Shown here in pieces: positions 44,828 through 53,149 of a stretch of 64,000 bases of DNA (its first letter is position 1; each line of letters begins with the position of its first letter). Origin of the DNA: Asanoa ferruginea (GTDB lineage Bacteria > Actinomycetota > Actinomycetes > Mycobacteriales > Micromonosporaceae); the NCBI RefSeq assembly GCF_003387075.1, contig NZ_QUMQ01000001.1, positions 8,370,001-8,434,000 on the forward strand, given 5' to 3'. The position numbers were made by a program, and so were the translations under genes. A model generated the notes under the pieces. It saw nothing but the letters and a program-made list of their open reading frames with translations, did no database searches and was not told the DNA's origin.

Positions 44828-45769
44828 CTAGTACTCGATCCGCTCGCGACGGGTGACCCGTAGCTGCACGGCGGCCAGCAGCAGGGTGAAGATGCCGAGG
44901 GCGACGGCGATCGCGCAGGCGTAGCCGAACTGGCCCTTGCTGAACGCGGTGAAGTTGATGACCGAGGCGAACACCTCGCTCGCGTTGTCAGGCCCACCCT
45001 GGTTGGGCGTCATCACGTAGACCAGCGCGTACATGTCGAGCGCGATGAAACCCAGATAGACCCAGGCGACCGAGACCGAGTCGCGCAGCAGGGGCAGCGT
45101 GACCCGGAAGAAGGTCTTCACCCGGGAGGCGCCGTCGAGCGTCGCGGCCTCGAAGATGTCCTTCGGGATGGACTGCATCGCTGCCGAGAACAGCACCATG
45201 TAGAAACCGGTGCCACCCCAGACCGCGATCAAAAGCAACCACCAGAGCACCGCGGGTACGCCGAGGAACGGTGTCGGGTCGGCGACGAACGCCAACGGCT
45301 TGTCGGCGTCGACCAGGCCGATCTTGATCAGCAGCCCGTTGAGCAGGCCCTGGCCGTCACCCCGGTAGATGGCCCCCCACATGATGGCGATCAGGACCAG
45401 CGAGAGCACCTGCGGGAAGAAGAAGATCACCTTGTAGACGTTGGAGCCCCAGACGCCGCGGACCCCGGCCCTGCTCCCGCGCCCTCCCACATTGAGGAGG
45501 AACGCGAAGAGCAGGGCCAGCGCGATCGTGAAGACCGGCACGGTGACCAGGAAGAACACGCTATGCCAGAAGGCTTTGCGGATCAGCTCGTCGTGGATCA
45601 GCCGGACGTAGTTGTCCAGCCCGACGAACTCCTGTGTGTCGGAGTAGCCGCCCCAGTTCGTGAGCGAGTAGAAGATGTCCTGGATGTAGGGCCACAGCAC
45701 GTAATACGCGTACAGGACCACTGGCACTGCCAGGAAACTCGCGACGAAGCGGGCTTTACCGTGCCGCAT
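44828..45769 (-). CDS. ngcF: Carbohydrate ABC transporter permease, NgcF-like
   Basis: A 313-residue MalF-type permease with about six transmembrane helices. The EAA loop is EAATLDGASRVKTFFRVTLPLLRDS near 214. The N-terminus RHGKARFVASFLAVPVVLYAYY leads into the first helix, and a periplasmic loop NWGGYSDTQEFVGLDNYVRLI follows it, as in the MalF/UgpA group. It partners the NgcG-like permease, forming the channel fed by the NgcE-like binding protein. ATG 45769 follows the binding protein stop by 14 bases. Identification as NgcF rests on synteny and the binding protein. Confidence 0.85.
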   Translation of the reverse strand: MRHGKARFVASFLAVPVVLYAYYVLWPYIQDIFYSLTNWGGYSDTQEFVGLDNYVRLIHDELIRKAFWHSVFFLVTVPVFTIALALLFAFLLNVGGRGSRAGVRGVWGSNVYKVIFFFPQVLSLVLIAIMWGAIYRGDGQGLLNGLLIKIGLVDADKPLAFVADPTPFLGVPAVLWWLLLIAVWGGTGFYMVLFSAAMQSIPKDIFEAATLDGASRVKTFFRVTLPLLRDSVSVAWVYLGFIALDMYALVYVMTPNQGGPDNASEVFASVINFTAFSKGQFGYACAIAVALGIFTLLLAAVQLRVTRRERIEY

Positions 45770-45783
45770 CTCGATGGTCCGTT

Positions 45784-47211
45784 CTAGGCGTCGCGGGTGA
45801 ACTTCTTGATGGAGCTGTCCTTGGCCACCTTGTCCGTGGCCGCCTGGAGCGTATCGGCGAACTTCGCCGCGGTCATACGGCCGGCCATGAGCTCGCCGAT
45901 CGCGTTCTGCTCCGCCTTGTCGATGTCGGCGTACCAGTCGGGGTGCTTGAAGGAGATCAGGTCACCGCTGGCCTTCTTCATGACCTCACCGGCCGAAACC
46001 AGCGCGGTCGAGTTGGTGACCTTGTCGCCCGAGCCGGCCCGCGAGGAGAGCGAGCTGGTGAGCTCGGCGAACTTGCCGGCACCTTCGACGGAGAGCATGG
46101 CACGGAGGAACTCCATGCCGGCCGCCGCGTTGGCCGCCTTCTTCGGGACGATCCAGTTCTCGCCCGAACCGGCGTACACCGCACCCTTGGCCTTGTCGTT
46201 GGCGCTGACGCCCCAGAAGTTGGCCAGCTTCATCTGGAAGCCGGACGGGATGGTCTGGCGCATCTCGTTTTCCAGCCAGGTGCCACACGGCAGGAGTGCG
46301 GCCTTGCCATCGAGCCACGCCTGCTGCGACTCGGTGTGGCTCAGGGTCGCGCTGCCGGTCAGCGTGTAACCGTCCTTGACCAGCTTCTCGGTCGCCTCGA
46401 GGGCGGCCATGACCTCGGGGGTCTTCCAGCAGCCGGGCTTCAGGTTGTCGATGTCGACCACCGTCTGCTTGCCACCGGACATCCAGATCCAGGACATGAT
46501 GGCCCAGCGCATGTAGTACGGGTATTTGCCCGCGAACGCGAACGGCGCGGTGCCGGCCGCCTTGATCTTCGGCGCGAGCGCGAAGAACTCGTCGAAGGTC
46601 GTCGGGGCGGTCCAGCCGTTCTTGTCGAAGAGCGCCTGGTTGTACCACATGCCGAACACGGTGTAGGCGTAGTTGAGAACGAACACCTTGCCGTCGAACG
46701 TGCCGTCGTTGACGGTGCCCGGCAGCAGGGTGTCGCGCACCTTCTTGCTGGGGTCGTCCCAGCTCGGCGCGTCCAGCAGCGGCGTGAGCTCGGTCAGCGC
46801 GCCCTCGTTGACCAGGGTGTCGAGCGCCATGATGTCGGCGCCGGCGTTGTTGATCAGGTCGGCGGGGGTGGTGCTGAACTTCGGCTGCTGCTCGGTCTTG
46901 ATCTTCTGCGTCGAGCTCAGGTTGACCGTGACGCCCGCGTGCTTCTTGTTGAACACCGTGACGTCGAACTTGGCGTACGCGTCGCCGAGACCGCCGTTGA
47001 AGACGACCACGTCGACCTTGCCGCTGTCGGCGACGCCGAGCGGGTTGTCGTCGGTCTTGGCCCCGGTGTCGGCCTTGTCGTCCCCGCTTGAACTACCGGC
47101 GCATGCGGAGAGCAGTGCGACGGCGGGGGTGGCGAGCAGACCGGCGGCCGCCGTACCGCGCAACAGCGAACGGCGACTGAGGTCCGACGTGCTGTCGGGG
47201 AGTTGCGACAT
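45784..47211 (-). CDS. ngcE: N-acetylglucosamine/diacetylchitobiose-binding lipoprotein, NgcE-like
   Basis: A 475-residue solute-binding lipoprotein. The signal peptide has twin arginines (LSRRSLLRGTAAAG) and a lipobox ending ALLSAC near residue 37, so it is probably a Tat-exported lipoprotein. Mature sequence matches the TIGR03851-type NgcE: VVFNGGLGDAYAKFDVTVF near 72, STQKIKTEQQPKF near 100, and VRDTLLPGTVNDGTFDGK near 155. It binds GlcNAc and chitobiose outside the cell for the NgcFG importer. ATG 47211 is chosen over ATG 47229 because GAGGAG lies 6 bases upstream. It follows the SIS gene by 30 bases. Confidence 0.9.
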   Translation of the reverse strand: MSQLPDSTSDLSRRSLLRGTAAAGLLATPAVALLSACAGSSSGDDKADTGAKTDDNPLGVADSGKVDVVVFNGGLGDAYAKFDVTVFNKKHAGVTVNLSSTQKIKTEQQPKFSTTPADLINNAGADIMALDTLVNEGALTELTPLLDAPSWDDPSKKVRDTLLPGTVNDGTFDGKVFVLNYAYTVFGMWYNQALFDKNGWTAPTTFDEFFALAPKIKAAGTAPFAFAGKYPYYMRWAIMSWIWMSGGKQTVVDIDNLKPGCWKTPEVMAALEATEKLVKDGYTLTGSATLSHTESQQAWLDGKAALLPCGTWLENEMRQTIPSGFQMKLANFWGVSANDKAKGAVYAGSGENWIVPKKAANAAAGMEFLRAMLSVEGAGKFAELTSSLSSRAGSGDKVTNSTALVSAGEVMKKASGDLISFKHPDWYADIDKAEQNAIGELMAGRMTAAKFADTLQAATDKVAKDSSIKKFTRDA

Positions 47212-47241
47212 CTTGTCTCCTCGATTCATTAGAGATCGGGG

Positions 47242-47994
47242 TCAAGCGGTACGCCGGAGGCGCCCGGCATATCGCGATTCGAGGGCGTGGTTGTGCGCGT
47301 CCCCACCGGGGACGTTGGCGGAGAGGTAGATAGGGGGAACCTCTCCGAGTTGGTGGAACCGTCGTACGACCTCGGCCGTCAACAACTGCGCCAGCAGCGC
47401 AGCGGTGACCGACGAGACCGCACAGACCGTGCCGCCGTCGTGCGTCGGCAGCAGTGCGTCGCCATACGGCGCGCCGTTGTCCAGCACGACGTCAGCGAGG
47501 TCGGCCAGCCGCCGACCGGACGGATGGCGTGGTGCCACCCGTGTCGTGTGCGCCACCGAGGTGACCGCGATCAGGTGGTGACCGCGCTCCTTCACCAGGG
47601 CCGCCAGCTCGACGACCGAGCCGTTGATCCCGGATTGCGAGGCCACCACGAACACGTCATTGGGTTGCGGCCGGGCCAGCGCGTAGATCTGGTGCGCGAT
47701 GCCCGGGTCGCGTTCGAGCTTGGGGTCGCCGAGCACGTCGCGGTGCGCGTCGCCGTGCAGGACCAGGTCGTGGATGTCGAGCCGGTTGGTCGGCACCAGG
47801 CCGCCGGCCCGGCCGACCAGGTCGGCGGCGAACGCGGCGGAGTGGCCGGCGCCGAACGCCTGGAGCACTCCCCCGGCCCGCAGGCTCTCCGCGATCAGGT
47901 CCGCGGCCCGCGCGAGCTCGTCGGCCTGCGCGTCGAGCAGCCCATCAAGCAGAGGGAGTACGGCGTCGGCGTAGCCGCGGGCGGAGATGGTCAC
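47242..47994 (-). CDS. SIS-domain sugar isomerase-like protein (UPF0309 type)
   Basis: A 250-residue SIS-domain protein of the UPF0309 type, associated in Streptomyces with amino-sugar loci. Sugar-phosphate binding is indicated by QAFGAGHSAAFAADLVGRAGG near 45 (phosphate loop with Ser), VASQSGINGSVVELA near 113 and VSSVTAALLAQLL near 202. Likely substrate is a GlcNAc-6-phosphate or MurNAc-6-phosphate derivative, inferred from the NgcEFG genes downstream. GTG 47994 overlaps the regulator stop by 4 bases (GTGA), so it is coupled to the RpiR-like gene. Confidence 0.85.
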   Translation of the reverse strand: MTISARGYADAVLPLLDGLLDAQADELARAADLIAESLRAGGVLQAFGAGHSAAFAADLVGRAGGLVPTNRLDIHDLVLHGDAHRDVLGDPKLERDPGIAHQIYALARPQPNDVFVVASQSGINGSVVELAALVKERGHHLIAVTSVAHTTRVAPRHPSGRRLADLADVVLDNGAPYGDALLPTHDGGTVCAVSSVTAALLAQLLTAEVVRRFHQLGEVPPIYLSANVPGGDAHNHALESRYAGRLRRTA

Positions 47995-48917
47995 GCCGCC
48001 CCCTTGGCCGTCTTGTGGCCCTCGACCGCTTGCGCGGTGCGCTGGAAGGAGGCGTGCGCCCGGTCGTGGGTGCGCTGCGCGACCGCGATGTAGAGCAGGT
48101 CGAGCACCACCAACTGTGGGTGCCGGGCGGAGAGCGCGTCGGGCCGGAACGTCGTCGCCTGCGCCGCGGTCAGCAGCACGATGTCGGCGAGTTCGGCCAG
48201 CGGCGAGCGCGGGAAGCTGGTCAGCGCGATCGTCGTCGCGCCCCGGCTGCCCGCCTCGGCCAGCATCTCGATGGTCTCCCGGGTGCCGCCGCTGTGGCTG
48301 ACTCCGAGGGCGACGTCGCCGGCGCGCAGCAGCGCGGCGCTGGCCAGCCCGTTGTGCACGTCGGTCCAGGCCCACGCGGCCACGCCGATGCGGTGCAGGC
48401 TGAACTGCATCTCCTCGCCGACCAGGGCGCTGCCGCTGGCGCCGAAGATGTCGACCCGGGTGGCGGCGGCGATCGAGTCGGCGGCCCGCTCGACCTCGGC
48501 CAGGTCGAGCAGCGCGGCGGTGTCGTGCATGGCCCGGGTGTCGGCGGCCATGATCTGCCCGAGCACCCGGTCGAGCGGGTCGGTCGGCTGGATTTCCCGG
48601 CCGATGTCGTAGGTCCAGCCCGCCGAGCGGGCCCGCCCGGTCTCGGCGGCGATCCCGAGCCGCAGGTCGGCGTAGCCGTCGAAGCCCAGCGCCCGGCAGA
48701 ACCGGGTGATCGTGGCGGGCGACGTGCCGCTGCGCTCGGCCAGCTCGACGATCGTCGCGCGGGCGGCGGCGGCCGGGTCGGCGAGCACCTGCTCGGCCAC
48801 CCGTTGCAACGCGCCGGTGAACTCCGGAAGACCCGCACGCACCCGGAGCAGGACCCCATCGGCGGGCGAGGCATCGACGACCGCTGTGGCGGTCGAGTCG
48901 GCCTCGCGCTCCAGCAT
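47991..48917 (-). CDS. MurR/RpiR-family transcriptional regulator
   Basis: A 308-residue regulator with an N-terminal HTH_6 domain (ATIVELAERSGTSPATITRFCRALGFDGYADLR near 53-86) and a C-terminal SIS domain (VDIFGASGSALVGEEMQFSL near 155; VSHSGGTRETIEML near 208). It would sense a sugar phosphate, likely a GlcNAc derivative, and control the operon it heads: SIS protein and NgcEFG. Start ATG 48917 follows AAAGGCGGG. Two 11-bp direct repeats 22 bases apart lie 22 to 54 bases upstream and are the best operator candidates. Confidence 0.9.
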   Translation of the reverse strand: MLEREADSTATAVVDASPADGVLLRVRAGLPEFTGALQRVAEQVLADPAAAARATIVELAERSGTSPATITRFCRALGFDGYADLRLGIAAETGRARSAGWTYDIGREIQPTDPLDRVLGQIMAADTRAMHDTAALLDLAEVERAADSIAAATRVDIFGASGSALVGEEMQFSLHRIGVAAWAWTDVHNGLASAALLRAGDVALGVSHSGGTRETIEMLAEAGSRGATTIALTSFPRSPLAELADIVLLTAAQATTFRPDALSARHPQLVVLDLLYIAVAQRTHDRAHASFQRTAQAVEGHKTAKGAA

Positions 48918-48938
48918 GGGTCCCGCCTTTCAAAAAGG

Positions 48939-48971
48939 AGTCTTTACTGTTAGTGGTAAAAGTTCTTACTG
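48939..48971. promoter_or_regulatory. Direct repeats upstream of the RpiR-type regulator, putative operator
   Basis: AGTCTTTACTG (48939-48949) and AGTTCTTACTG (48961-48971) match at 9 of 11 positions and are 22 bases apart, two helical turns, on one face of the DNA. They sit in an AT-rich strip just before the regulator gene, the expected place for autoregulation of the ngc operon. Confidence 0.55.
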
Positions 48972-49036
48972 AACCCCCCTTCGTGTCAAGACTTTGGGTG
49001 AAGTTTTCAAACTGTTACGCGCCGACACGGACACGA

Positions 49037-49067
49037 AACCCCGCCGGAGATGCTCTCCGGCGGGGTT
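49037..49067. terminator. Rho-independent-like terminator after the aminotransferase
   Basis: Perfect 14-bp arms AACCCCGCCGGAGA (49037-49050) and TCTCCGGCGGGGTT (49054-49067) with a 3-base loop. On the minus strand it is 17 bases beyond the aminotransferase stop. No U-tract, as usual in GC-rich actinobacteria. It separates that transcript from the ngc promoter. Confidence 0.85.
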
Positions 49068-49083
49068 CTCGATGCGGTAACGG

Positions 49084-50376
49084 TTACGCGGCGGCTGCCA
49101 CCTCAATCGCGTTGACCAGGATGTTCAGGGCCTCGCGGGCCTCTTCCTCGGTCAGCGTCAGCGGTGGGCCCATCCGCAGCACGTTGTTGTAGAGCCCGCC
49201 CTTGCCGACCAGCAGCCCGCCCTTGCGGCACTCCTCGAAAACCCGGACGGTCGCCGCCACGTCGGGCTCCGTGGTGCCCGGTTGGACGAACTCGATGGCC
49301 AGCATCAGGCCCCGGCCGCGGATCTCGCCGACGATCGGGCTGTCACCGACGGCGGCCTGGAGGCCCTCGCGCAGGATCGCGCCGACCCGCGCCGCGTTGC
49401 CCTGAAGGTCGTGGTCGAGCACGTAGTCGAGGGTCGCGTTGCCGGCCGCCGTGGAGATCGGGTTGCCACCGAAGGTGGAGAACGAGATCGCCGGCACCTG
49501 GTTGACCACCTCGGCCCGGCCGACCACGCCGGCGAGCGCGAAGCCGTTGCCGATGCCCTTCGCGAACGTGAGCAGATCGGGCACCACGCCATGGGCCTGA
49601 TAGCCCCAGAAGTGGTCGCCGGTGCGGCCCCAGCCGGTCTGCACCTCGTCGGAGATGAGCAGGATGCCGGTTTCGTCGAGCACCTTCTTGAGCGCGCCGA
49701 AGAGCCCGTCGGGCCCCGACACGAAGCCACCGACGCCCTGCACCGGCTCGGCGATCAGCGCCGCCACGTCGCCCGCGGTCTGCGTCGCGAGCACCTCGCG
49801 CAGGTCGTCAACGGCCGCGTCGACCTGGTCGTCGGTGCCGAGCCGGGACATCAGCCCGCGCAGCTTGTCACCGCTGTGCAGCCAGCTCACCTGGAGCGGG
49901 TTGAGCGAGCTCGACGACCAGCTCCGGTGGCCGGTGATGCCCATGGCCGCGTAGGACCGACCGTGGTAGCTGTTGCGCACCGCCAGGATCTGGTTGGACC
50001 GCCGGTGGTTGGTGGCCATCAGCAGCGCGGCCTCGTTGGCCTCGGTGCCCGAGTTGGTGAAGAAGACCCGCGCGTCCGGAATGCCGGACACCCGGGCGAT
50101 CTTCTCGGCCAGCTCGACCTGCGAACGGATCAGGTAGAGCGTCGAGGTGTGCGCGACGCCGGTGCGGAGCTGCCGTTCGACCGCATCCCGGATCTCGGGG
50201 ATGTCGTAGCCGACCATGGTGGTCAGCACGCCGCCGAAGAAGTCGAGGTAGGTGCGGCCGTCGGAGCAGGTCACCCGCCGCCCGGAACCGGACACGATCT
50301 CGAGCGGCTCGGCGTAGTAAATCGGCATCCAGCTCGGCATCACGGCGCGGTGCCGGGCCAACAGGTCGTCGGTCAT
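49084..50376 (-). CDS. PLP-dependent class III aminotransferase (aspartate aminotransferase family)
   Basis: A 430-residue fold type I aminotransferase of the class III omega-aminotransferase group, as in 4-aminobutyrate, ornithine or alanine-glyoxylate-like enzymes. Seen: FFTNSGTEANEAALLMA near 105 (PLP phosphate), DEVQTGWGRTGDHFWGY near 241 with the conserved Asp, and the PLP lysine in DLLTFAKGIGNGFALAG near 268. SFSTFGGNPISTAAG near 295 completes the cofactor region. Substrate unknown. ATG 50376 is used; GTG 50382 is an equal alternative. It is 36 bases downstream of murD2 and ends at a strong hairpin terminator, so it is probably the second gene of that transcript. Confidence 0.88.
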   Translation of the reverse strand: MTDDLLARHRAVMPSWMPIYYAEPLEIVSGSGRRVTCSDGRTYLDFFGGVLTTMVGYDIPEIRDAVERQLRTGVAHTSTLYLIRSQVELAEKIARVSGIPDARVFFTNSGTEANEAALLMATNHRRSNQILAVRNSYHGRSYAAMGITGHRSWSSSSLNPLQVSWLHSGDKLRGLMSRLGTDDQVDAAVDDLREVLATQTAGDVAALIAEPVQGVGGFVSGPDGLFGALKKVLDETGILLISDEVQTGWGRTGDHFWGYQAHGVVPDLLTFAKGIGNGFALAGVVGRAEVVNQVPAISFSTFGGNPISTAAGNATLDYVLDHDLQGNAARVGAILREGLQAAVGDSPIVGEIRGRGLMLAIEFVQPGTTEPDVAATVRVFEECRKGGLLVGKGGLYNNVLRMGPPLTLTEEEAREALNILVNAIEVAAAA

Positions 50377-50412
50377 CCTCACGGTCTAGCACACCGCGAC
50401 CTGGGACGGGAC

Positions 50413-51750
50413 TCAGGAAGGCGCGGATTCCCTGATCGCCTCGACGTAGACGGCGCTGCGGTGCTCGAAGTTGCGGAACTGGCCGTAGCTGGGCGCTCCC
50501 GGCGAGAGCAGCACGACGCCGCCCGCCGGGGTCAGCTCCCGGGCCCGGCGGACCGCCGCCGCGAGGTCGTCGACCACCTCGGCGTGCACGTGGTCGAGGC
50601 CCTTGAGGGCGTCGACGATGCGCGGGCCGCTGTCGGGGATGCCGAGCACGGTGATCGCGTCGAGCCGTTCGAGGTGGTCGCGCAGGACCGTGTAGTCGAC
50701 GCCCCGGTCGTTGCCACCGACGATCACGGTCAACGGCTTGCCTTCGTACGCGTCGATCGCATGGGTTGTCGCGTGTGGGCTGGTCGCCAGCGTGTCGTCG
50801 ACGAAGGTGAGGCCGGACGGGTCGGCGATCTCGGCCAACCGGTGCGGCAACGGCTCGAAGTCTCTTGCCGCCTCCCGCAGGTCGTCAGCTCGTTCGACGC
50901 AGTCGATGCCGAGCGAGGTCAGCACCGCGAGGGCGACGCAGAGGTTGCCGGCGTTGTGCCGGCCGGGCAGGTTGAGCGCGGACCGCGGGAACAGCACCGT
51001 GCCGTCGGGCGCGACCACGTCGTCGCCGTCGAGGTGGAAGCCGGCTGGATCGTTGGCCGGGATCGCGCCGGGCCGGTCCCGCACCCGCTTGGCCAGGCGT
51101 GCGTCGGCCGCGTTATAGATGATCGCTTTCGGTCCGTGAGCGATCAGGTTGAGCTTGTCGCGGTAGTAGTTCTCTTCGCCGCCGTGCGCGTCGAGGTGCT
51201 CCGGGAACAGGGCGGTGAGCACCGCGATCTCCGGCGAGTCGGTCAGGTCGCTGCACTGGTAGCTGGACAGCTCCAGCACGTAGCGCTCGGCGTCGCCGGG
51301 CAGGTCGAGCAGGGGCACGCCGATGTTGCCGCCGTAGACGTTGGGCCGGCCGACCGCCGTGAGCAGGTGGCTGATCAGGCTCGACGTGGTGCTCTTGCCC
51401 TTACTGCCAGTGACGCCGACGGTGCGGTCGGCGTGGTCGGCCATCCACAGCGCGGTGCCCTGGGTGACCGGAACGCCGGCCGCGCGCAGTTCGCGCATCC
51501 ACGGATGGGTCTGCGGGATGCCGGGCGAGCGGACCACGACGTCGGCGGCGGCGAGCGCCTCGTAACGGTCGGTGAGCGGCGCGGCAGCGGCGAGCGGGCC
51601 TTCCCAGGGCAGGCTGAGGAAGTTGCCGCTGTCGTCGACGGCGACCAGGTCGGCCGGCTGGTGAGCGGCGACGGCCAGCACGGCGGCCCGCCCCTCACGC
51701 CCGGTGCCCCACACGGCAACCCGGCGTCCCCGCAGGTCGGCGAGCCTCAT
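50413..51750 (-). CDS. murD2: UDP-MurNAc-L-Ala--L-Glu ligase, MurD2-like
   Basis: A 445-residue Mur ligase related to MurD. The Mur P-loop is TVGVTGSKGKSTTSSLISHL near 110, ELSSYQCSDL near 159 fits the MurD glutamate-binding region, and PGRHNAGNLCVALAVL near 263 has the Mur HNxxN motif. GNDRGVDYT and LSPGAPSYGQFRNFEHR near 414 are C-terminal Mur features. It resembles the MurD2 subgroup, which adds L-Glu rather than D-Glu to UDP-MurNAc-L-Ala, because it is divergent from a MurL gene; the pair is the characterised L-Glu/epimerase route (Xanthomonas oryzae and some actinobacteria). ATG 51750 has GAGGAG 7 bases upstream. Confidence 0.85.
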   Translation of the reverse strand: MRLADLRGRRVAVWGTGREGRAAVLAVAAHQPADLVAVDDSGNFLSLPWEGPLAAAAPLTDRYEALAAADVVVRSPGIPQTHPWMRELRAAGVPVTQGTALWMADHADRTVGVTGSKGKSTTSSLISHLLTAVGRPNVYGGNIGVPLLDLPGDAERYVLELSSYQCSDLTDSPEIAVLTALFPEHLDAHGGEENYYRDKLNLIAHGPKAIIYNAADARLAKRVRDRPGAIPANDPAGFHLDGDDVVAPDGTVLFPRSALNLPGRHNAGNLCVALAVLTSLGIDCVERADDLREAARDFEPLPHRLAEIADPSGLTFVDDTLATSPHATTHAIDAYEGKPLTVIVGGNDRGVDYTVLRDHLERLDAITVLGIPDSGPRIVDALKGLDHVHAEVVDDLAAAVRRARELTPAGGVVLLSPGAPSYGQFRNFEHRSAVYVEAIRESAPS

Positions 51751-51808
51751 ACTGGTGCTCCTCGTGGTGTCGAGCCGCCCGGTGGCGGACGCCGACCTAG
51801 TATGGCCT

Positions 51809-53149
51809 GTGCGCAACGACCAGCTCGGCCAGATGGCGACCTTCCGGTTCCCGTCCTCGTCGTTCGACCCGACCACCGGTGTCGCCTCGTTCGACTATGA
51901 GCTCGACGGCCCGACCGGAACGCTCACGTTCACGGAGACCGTCACGTTCCCGATGCCGGCGGTGGCGCCCACCGCGGCCCGGCTCGATGCCTTCCACCGG
52001 GTGCTGTCGCTGCTGCACCTGGTCGCCGGCGTCAGCTACTACAAGGCGGCCGCGCCGCCGCGGCTCGAGCTGCCCGCGCCGGTCGCCACCGCGGTGGTCG
52101 ACTACATCACGGCGATCTACACCAAGGGGCTCGCGGAGTACGCCTACCGCAACGACCTGCCACACGTGCTGTCCCTGGTCCCGGCCGTGCCCGGCACGGC
52201 CGAGCCGGTCCCGGCGGTGCCGGAGCTGACCGAGGGACGGCCGCTGTCGGCGGTCGGCGGCGGCAAGGACTCGATCGTCACGCTGGAGACGCTGCGGGGC
52301 GGCGGGTTCGACCCGGTGCCGTTCTCGGTCAACCCCAACCCGATCATCACGGCGGTCAACGAGGCCTCCGGGGCGCCGGCGCTGGCCGCCCGGCGCCGGC
52401 TCGACCCGCTGCTGCTGGAGCTCAACGCCGAAGGCGCGCGCAACGGCCACATCCCGGTCACGGCGATCAACTCGCTGATCGCGGTGGCCACCGCGGTGCT
52501 TCGCGGGCTCGGGCCGGTGGTGATGTCCAACGAGCGCTCGGCGTCCGACCCCAACCTGATCTGGAACGGTCACGAGATCAACCACCAGTGGTCGAAGGGC
52601 GTCGAGGCCGAGGGGCTGCTGCGCGACGCGCTGGCCGCGCACGCCGGGCTGGTCGACCCCTACTTCTCGCTGCTGCGCACGCTCTCCGAGCTGCACATCG
52701 CGAAGCTGTTCGCCGGGTTCACCGGCTACGACGACGTGGTGACGAGCTGCAACCAGGCGTTCAAGCTGAGCAACGCGACCACCCGCTGGTGCGGCCACTG
52801 CCCGAAGTGCCGGTTCGTGTTCCTGGCCATGGCGCCGTTCATGTCGCCGGAGCGGCTGGTCCGGATCTTCGGCACCGACCTGTTCGCCGACCCGGCGCAG
52901 ATCCCGGGCTACCTGGAGATCCTCGGCATCGACGGGCACAAGCCGTTCGAGTGCGTCGGCGAGGTCGAAGAGTCGCTGGTCGCGCTCGGCCTGCTGTCCC
53001 GCCAGCCGGCCTGGGCCGGTGCACCGGTGGTGATGGCGCTGGTCGGCGCCGTCCCGCAGGAGGCGTGGGCGGCGGCGTCCGACTCCGAGGTGTTCACCCC
53101 GGGCGGCCCACACTTCGTGCCGGCGCCCTACGCCAAGCTGCTGCCTTAG
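51809..53149 (+). CDS. murL: UDP-MurNAc-L-Ala-L-Glu epimerase, MurL-like
   Basis: A 446-residue ATP-dependent epimerase that inverts the terminal L-Glu of UDP-MurNAc-L-Ala-L-Glu to D-Glu. Matching features: a PP-loop-like SAVGGGKDSIVTLETLRGG near 148, VMSNERSASDPN near 238, CNQAFKLSNATTRWCGHCPK near 314 with C-x-x-C-x-x-C, and an N-terminal domain rich in beta strands. No other family I know combines these. GTG 51809 lies 5 bases after a TAGTAT hexamer (51798-51803), suggesting a leaderless transcript; ATG 51833 is an alternative. Its TAG interlocks with the TAA of the RNA methyltransferase (53146-53149). Confidence 0.85.
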   Translation: MRNDQLGQMATFRFPSSSFDPTTGVASFDYELDGPTGTLTFTETVTFPMPAVAPTAARLDAFHRVLSLLHLVAGVSYYKAAAPPRLELPAPVATAVVDYITAIYTKGLAEYAYRNDLPHVLSLVPAVPGTAEPVPAVPELTEGRPLSAVGGGKDSIVTLETLRGGGFDPVPFSVNPNPIITAVNEASGAPALAARRRLDPLLLELNAEGARNGHIPVTAINSLIAVATAVLRGLGPVVMSNERSASDPNLIWNGHEINHQWSKGVEAEGLLRDALAAHAGLVDPYFSLLRTLSELHIAKLFAGFTGYDDVVTSCNQAFKLSNATTRWCGHCPKCRFVFLAMAPFMSPERLVRIFGTDLFADPAQIPGYLEILGIDGHKPFECVGEVEESLVALGLLSRQPAWAGAPVVMALVGAVPQEAWAAASDSEVFTPGGPHFVPAPYAKLLP

